Shown piece by piece: positions 62,269 through 64,000 of a stretch of DNA of 64,000 nucleotides; the first letter of the stretch is position 1; the number at the start of each line of letters is the position of its first letter. A program made the position numbers and the translations under genes. This stretch comes from Aquimarina latercula DSM 2041. Its GTDB lineage: Bacteria > Bacteroidota > Bacteroidia > Flavobacteriales > Flavobacteriaceae. The DNA is taken from assembly GCF_000430645.1 (NCBI RefSeq), contig NZ_KE387185.1:283780-347779 (forward strand). The letters run 5' to 3'. Under the pieces are notes generated by a model, which was not told where the DNA came from, searched no databases, and saw only the letters and a program-made list of their open reading frames with translations.

Positions 62269-63319
62269 AGAATTCAGAAAAACGATTATCGTTTACAAAA
62301 TTATCATCCGTTAATGTTTTTAAAAAGGAGATAATTTGATTTTTTTCTTCTGCAGTCATAGGAATTCCTATAATTGTTCCATCAGTATTTTTAAAAATAG
62401 GATCTATTGTTTCTGAGTCAACCATACCGTCACTATAATGATCTAGTACATCATTTAATGTTTTTAACCTACCATCGTGCATGTAAGGAAAGGTTAATTC
62501 GATATTTCTTAACGTAGGCACCTTAAACTTATGTAGATCAGAAGCAAGACCAGTAACACGGTTTCGGCCTATATCATTATATTCTGGATCCACTGGTAAT
62601 CCGTTATTACGATATGATTGATCTGTCGATAGTGTTCCAGAATGGCAAGAAGCACATTTAGAGGTGAATAATTCAAAACCAGCAGCTTCATCATCAGTAA
62701 AAACAGACCCTTCGTTTCTCTCAATTTTATCGTATTTAGAGTTTGATGAAATCATCATAATCATAAATTGTGATAACGCTTTGAGTAAATTTTCAGAGTT
62801 GATTTTTTGATCTTCAAATGCCTCGGCAAACAGCGTTACATATTCGGGTTGTTCTTCGAGTTTTTTAATAATACCTGAAAAAGACTCATTCATTTCTACT
62901 TCTGCGGTAATAGGAATAATAGGTTGTAGATCTAAATGTATGGCAGCACCATCCCAAGTAAATTCTTTCATAAATGCGAGGTTGTGCAATGGTTGTGCAT
63001 TGCGTGTACCAAGGGCCCCATTTACTCCATGACTTACGATATGTGTATGATGTGTAAAAGCAAAATCTTGAATATGACAGAATCCACAGGATATAACACC
63101 ATCAGAAGATAAGCGACCATCATAAAATAGTTTTTTACCTAATTCGAATCCTTTTTCTGTAGGAGGATTAAGAGTTACATTATACGTTGGTTCTGGGAAG
63201 TTGGACGGAATTGTAAATTCCAGCTCCGGATTTTGATTAATAGGTACATAGTCTTCTTTATCAGAACCACATGCGACTCCAAGAAGAATTAAGACTATGT
63301 AACCTATTTTTTTTATCAT
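62267..63319 (-). CDS. MbnH-like di-heme cytochrome-c peroxidase family enzyme
   Basis: 350 residues, probable lipoprotein (VAC, Cys17). Two c-type heme sites are visible: CGFCH (78-82, ISCGFCHIQDFAFTHH) and CASCH (about 220, FELFTSKCASCHSG), and the SCGFCH ... RNAQPLHNLAFMKEFTWDGA order matches the MauG/CcpA-like di-heme family. Its upstream partner gene, on the same strand and directly adjacent, encodes an MbnP-like protein. In the known MbnP/MbnH pair the di-heme enzyme oxidises a tryptophan of MbnP to kynurenine as part of copper binding, so a copper role is inferred rather than hydrogen-peroxide detoxification. Confidence 0.82.
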   Translation of the reverse strand: MIKKIGYIVLILLGVACGSDKEDYVPINQNPELEFTIPSNFPEPTYNVTLNPPTEKGFELGKKLFYDGRLSSDGVISCGFCHIQDFAFTHHTHIVSHGVNGALGTRNAQPLHNLAFMKEFTWDGAAIHLDLQPIIPITAEVEMNESFSGIIKKLEEQPEYVTLFAEAFEDQKINSENLLKALSQFMIMMISSNSKYDKIERNEGSVFTDDEAAGFELFTSKCASCHSGTLSTDQSYRNNGLPVDPEYNDIGRNRVTGLASDLHKFKVPTLRNIELTFPYMHDGRLKTLNDVLDHYSDGMVDSETIDPIFKNTDGTIIGIPMTAEEKNQIISFLKTLTDDNFVNDNRFSEF

Positions 63320-64000
63320 TTAATTAGAACTGTTTATAGTAAACATTGTGCTTATATTTTCTGCTAAAATAGGTGCATTTATAGGATCTACTTGAACATC
63401 ACTTTTTTGCTGAAGAGAATGAGTATTTGTACTGTCAAAAATTTTAGAAACATCTGTATCAATTGATAAGTTAGAAGTAACCTGATCTTCAATGGTAATA
63501 GTATTGGATATATTTAATGTAATTTCTTTATAATTATCCAAAACTTCTCCATGACTTCCTATATGTAATAAAAAATCACTTGCAGTTCCTCCTTGAGGAG
63601 TAAACGAACCTTCGAACTTAACAAACTTGTAACCAGCGGACCAAGACCATAACATTCCTTCTTCTTCTGCTGTTGGAATAAAATTAGCAACTCCGTTTAA
63701 AGGATAATTGGATTGATCAACTCCAACACCAAATTTGATTTTGGTATATTCACCAACATCAATATTACTAAGTGAAATTTGCTTGCTCGATGATACCTCT
63801 TCATTAATTAAGAAATAACTATCTGCAACTGGATATATAAATTCATCTCCGTTTTCTTTTATTAAAACAATATTACTAATGATATATTTTAGTTCAGAAA
63901 CGGTATAATTTTCATTGCTCTGGTTATTGTAAGATTCTGTATTTAGTATTAAAAGTTCAGTACCAACTTTATTAATGAAATCTATATCTAATGCGCCAAA
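63320..64000 (-). CDS. MbnP-like copper-binding protein (partial, runs off right edge)
   Basis: 227 codons are seen and the frame stays open to the right edge, so the N-terminus and signal peptide are missing. Phrases follow the MbnP order: LDIDFINKVG, YTVSELKYIISNIVLIKENG, KIKFGVGVDQSNYP, the key segment GMLWSWSAGYKFVKFEGSF and FLLHIGSHGEV. In characterised MbnP proteins this Trp-rich region holds the oxidised tryptophan of the copper site. The stop is immediately followed by the MbnH-like start (no gap), so translation is coupled. An internal ATG at 63655 should not be taken as the start. Confidence 0.82.
   Translation of the reverse strand, partial: FGALDIDFINKVGTELLILNTESYNNQSNENYTVSELKYIISNIVLIKENGDEFIYPVADSYFLINEEVSSSKQISLSNIDVGEYTKIKFGVGVDQSNYPLNGVANFIPTAEEEGMLWSWSAGYKFVKFEGSFTPQGGTASDFLLHIGSHGEVLDNYKEITLNISNTITIEDQVTSNLSIDTDVSKIFDSTNTHSLQQKSDVQVDPINAPILAENISTMFTINSSN

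Noticed and set aside
1-64000. Insertion sequences, prophage or integrative elements
   Set aside because: No transposase, integrase, phage structural gene or long terminal inverted repeat was seen in either strand.

Overview
The window looks like chromosomal DNA from a marine-type member of the family Flavobacteriaceae (phylum Bacteroidota), possibly an Aquimarina-like genus; the genus is a guess. The reasons are the high A+T content, type IX secretion (T9SS) cargo with both type A and type B C-terminal sorting domains, a PorP/SprF partner protein, lipoproteins with short Bacteroidota signal peptides, many flavobacterial DUF families (DUF4175, DUF3078, DUF2480, DUF5689, DUF2007), and promoters of the Bacteroidota form TAnnTTTG rather than TATAAT. 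No insertion sequence, prophage or CRISPR array was seen, so this is mostly core chromosome with a few accessory loci.

Layout. 1-4003: a T9SS pair on the minus strand, an Ig-like surface protein with a gliding-type C-terminal domain followed 3 bp later by a PorP/SprF barrel that carries a very long, repeat-built coiled coil and runs off the left edge. 4.6-12.6 kb: OmpH-like lipoprotein, methyltransferase, mnmG, ybeY and a giant DUF4175 protein, with four ParB-binding (parS) sites around mnmG/ybeY. 12.7-20.3 kb: an AlkB-type monooxygenase, gltX, DUF4177, an SPFH protein, glnS, folB and tRNA-Cys. 20.3-28.2 kb: LysE transporter, adhesin-like DUF2807 protein, rnr, two small proteins, an AT-rich non-coding region with a perfect DnaA box, rpiB, a GNAT enzyme, a C-terminal processing protease and rnpA. 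28.3-35.7 kb: a secreted BNR-repeat T9SS protein, M1 and S8 peptidases and an MBL-fold hydrolase. 36.1-48.5 kb: a cation/proton antiporter, a small lipoprotein, two paralogous EEP-fold nuclease-like enzymes flanking a TonB receptor and a DUF5689 lipoprotein, hflX and a DUF3078 protein. 48.7-50.0 kb: a truncated GNAT gene facing a second DUF3078 gene across a 33-bp-arm inverted repeat. 50.2-58.7 kb: the SUF iron-sulfur cluster genes (sufA, sufB, lipoprotein, sufC, sufD, then sufS, sufE, sufT-like, DUF2480), interrupted by a serine hydrolase gene on the opposite strand. 59.0-62.2 kb: a LytTR response regulator and LytS-type kinase followed by an orphan lipoprotein. 62.3-64.0 kb: an MbnH-like di-heme enzyme and an MbnP-like copper protein running off the right edge.

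How the parts fit. The parS cluster beside mnmG, together with a DnaA-box-bearing intergenic region 16 kb away, suggests that the window lies close to the chromosomal replication origin, which agrees with the housekeeping gene content. The most system-like accessory units are the T9SS pair with the coiled-coil barrel, the EEP/TonB-receptor/DUF5689 locus (proposed phosphodiester or nucleic-acid scavenging), and the MbnP/MbnH copper pair. All functional assignments rest on recognisable motifs and gene order read by eye; no database search was run.
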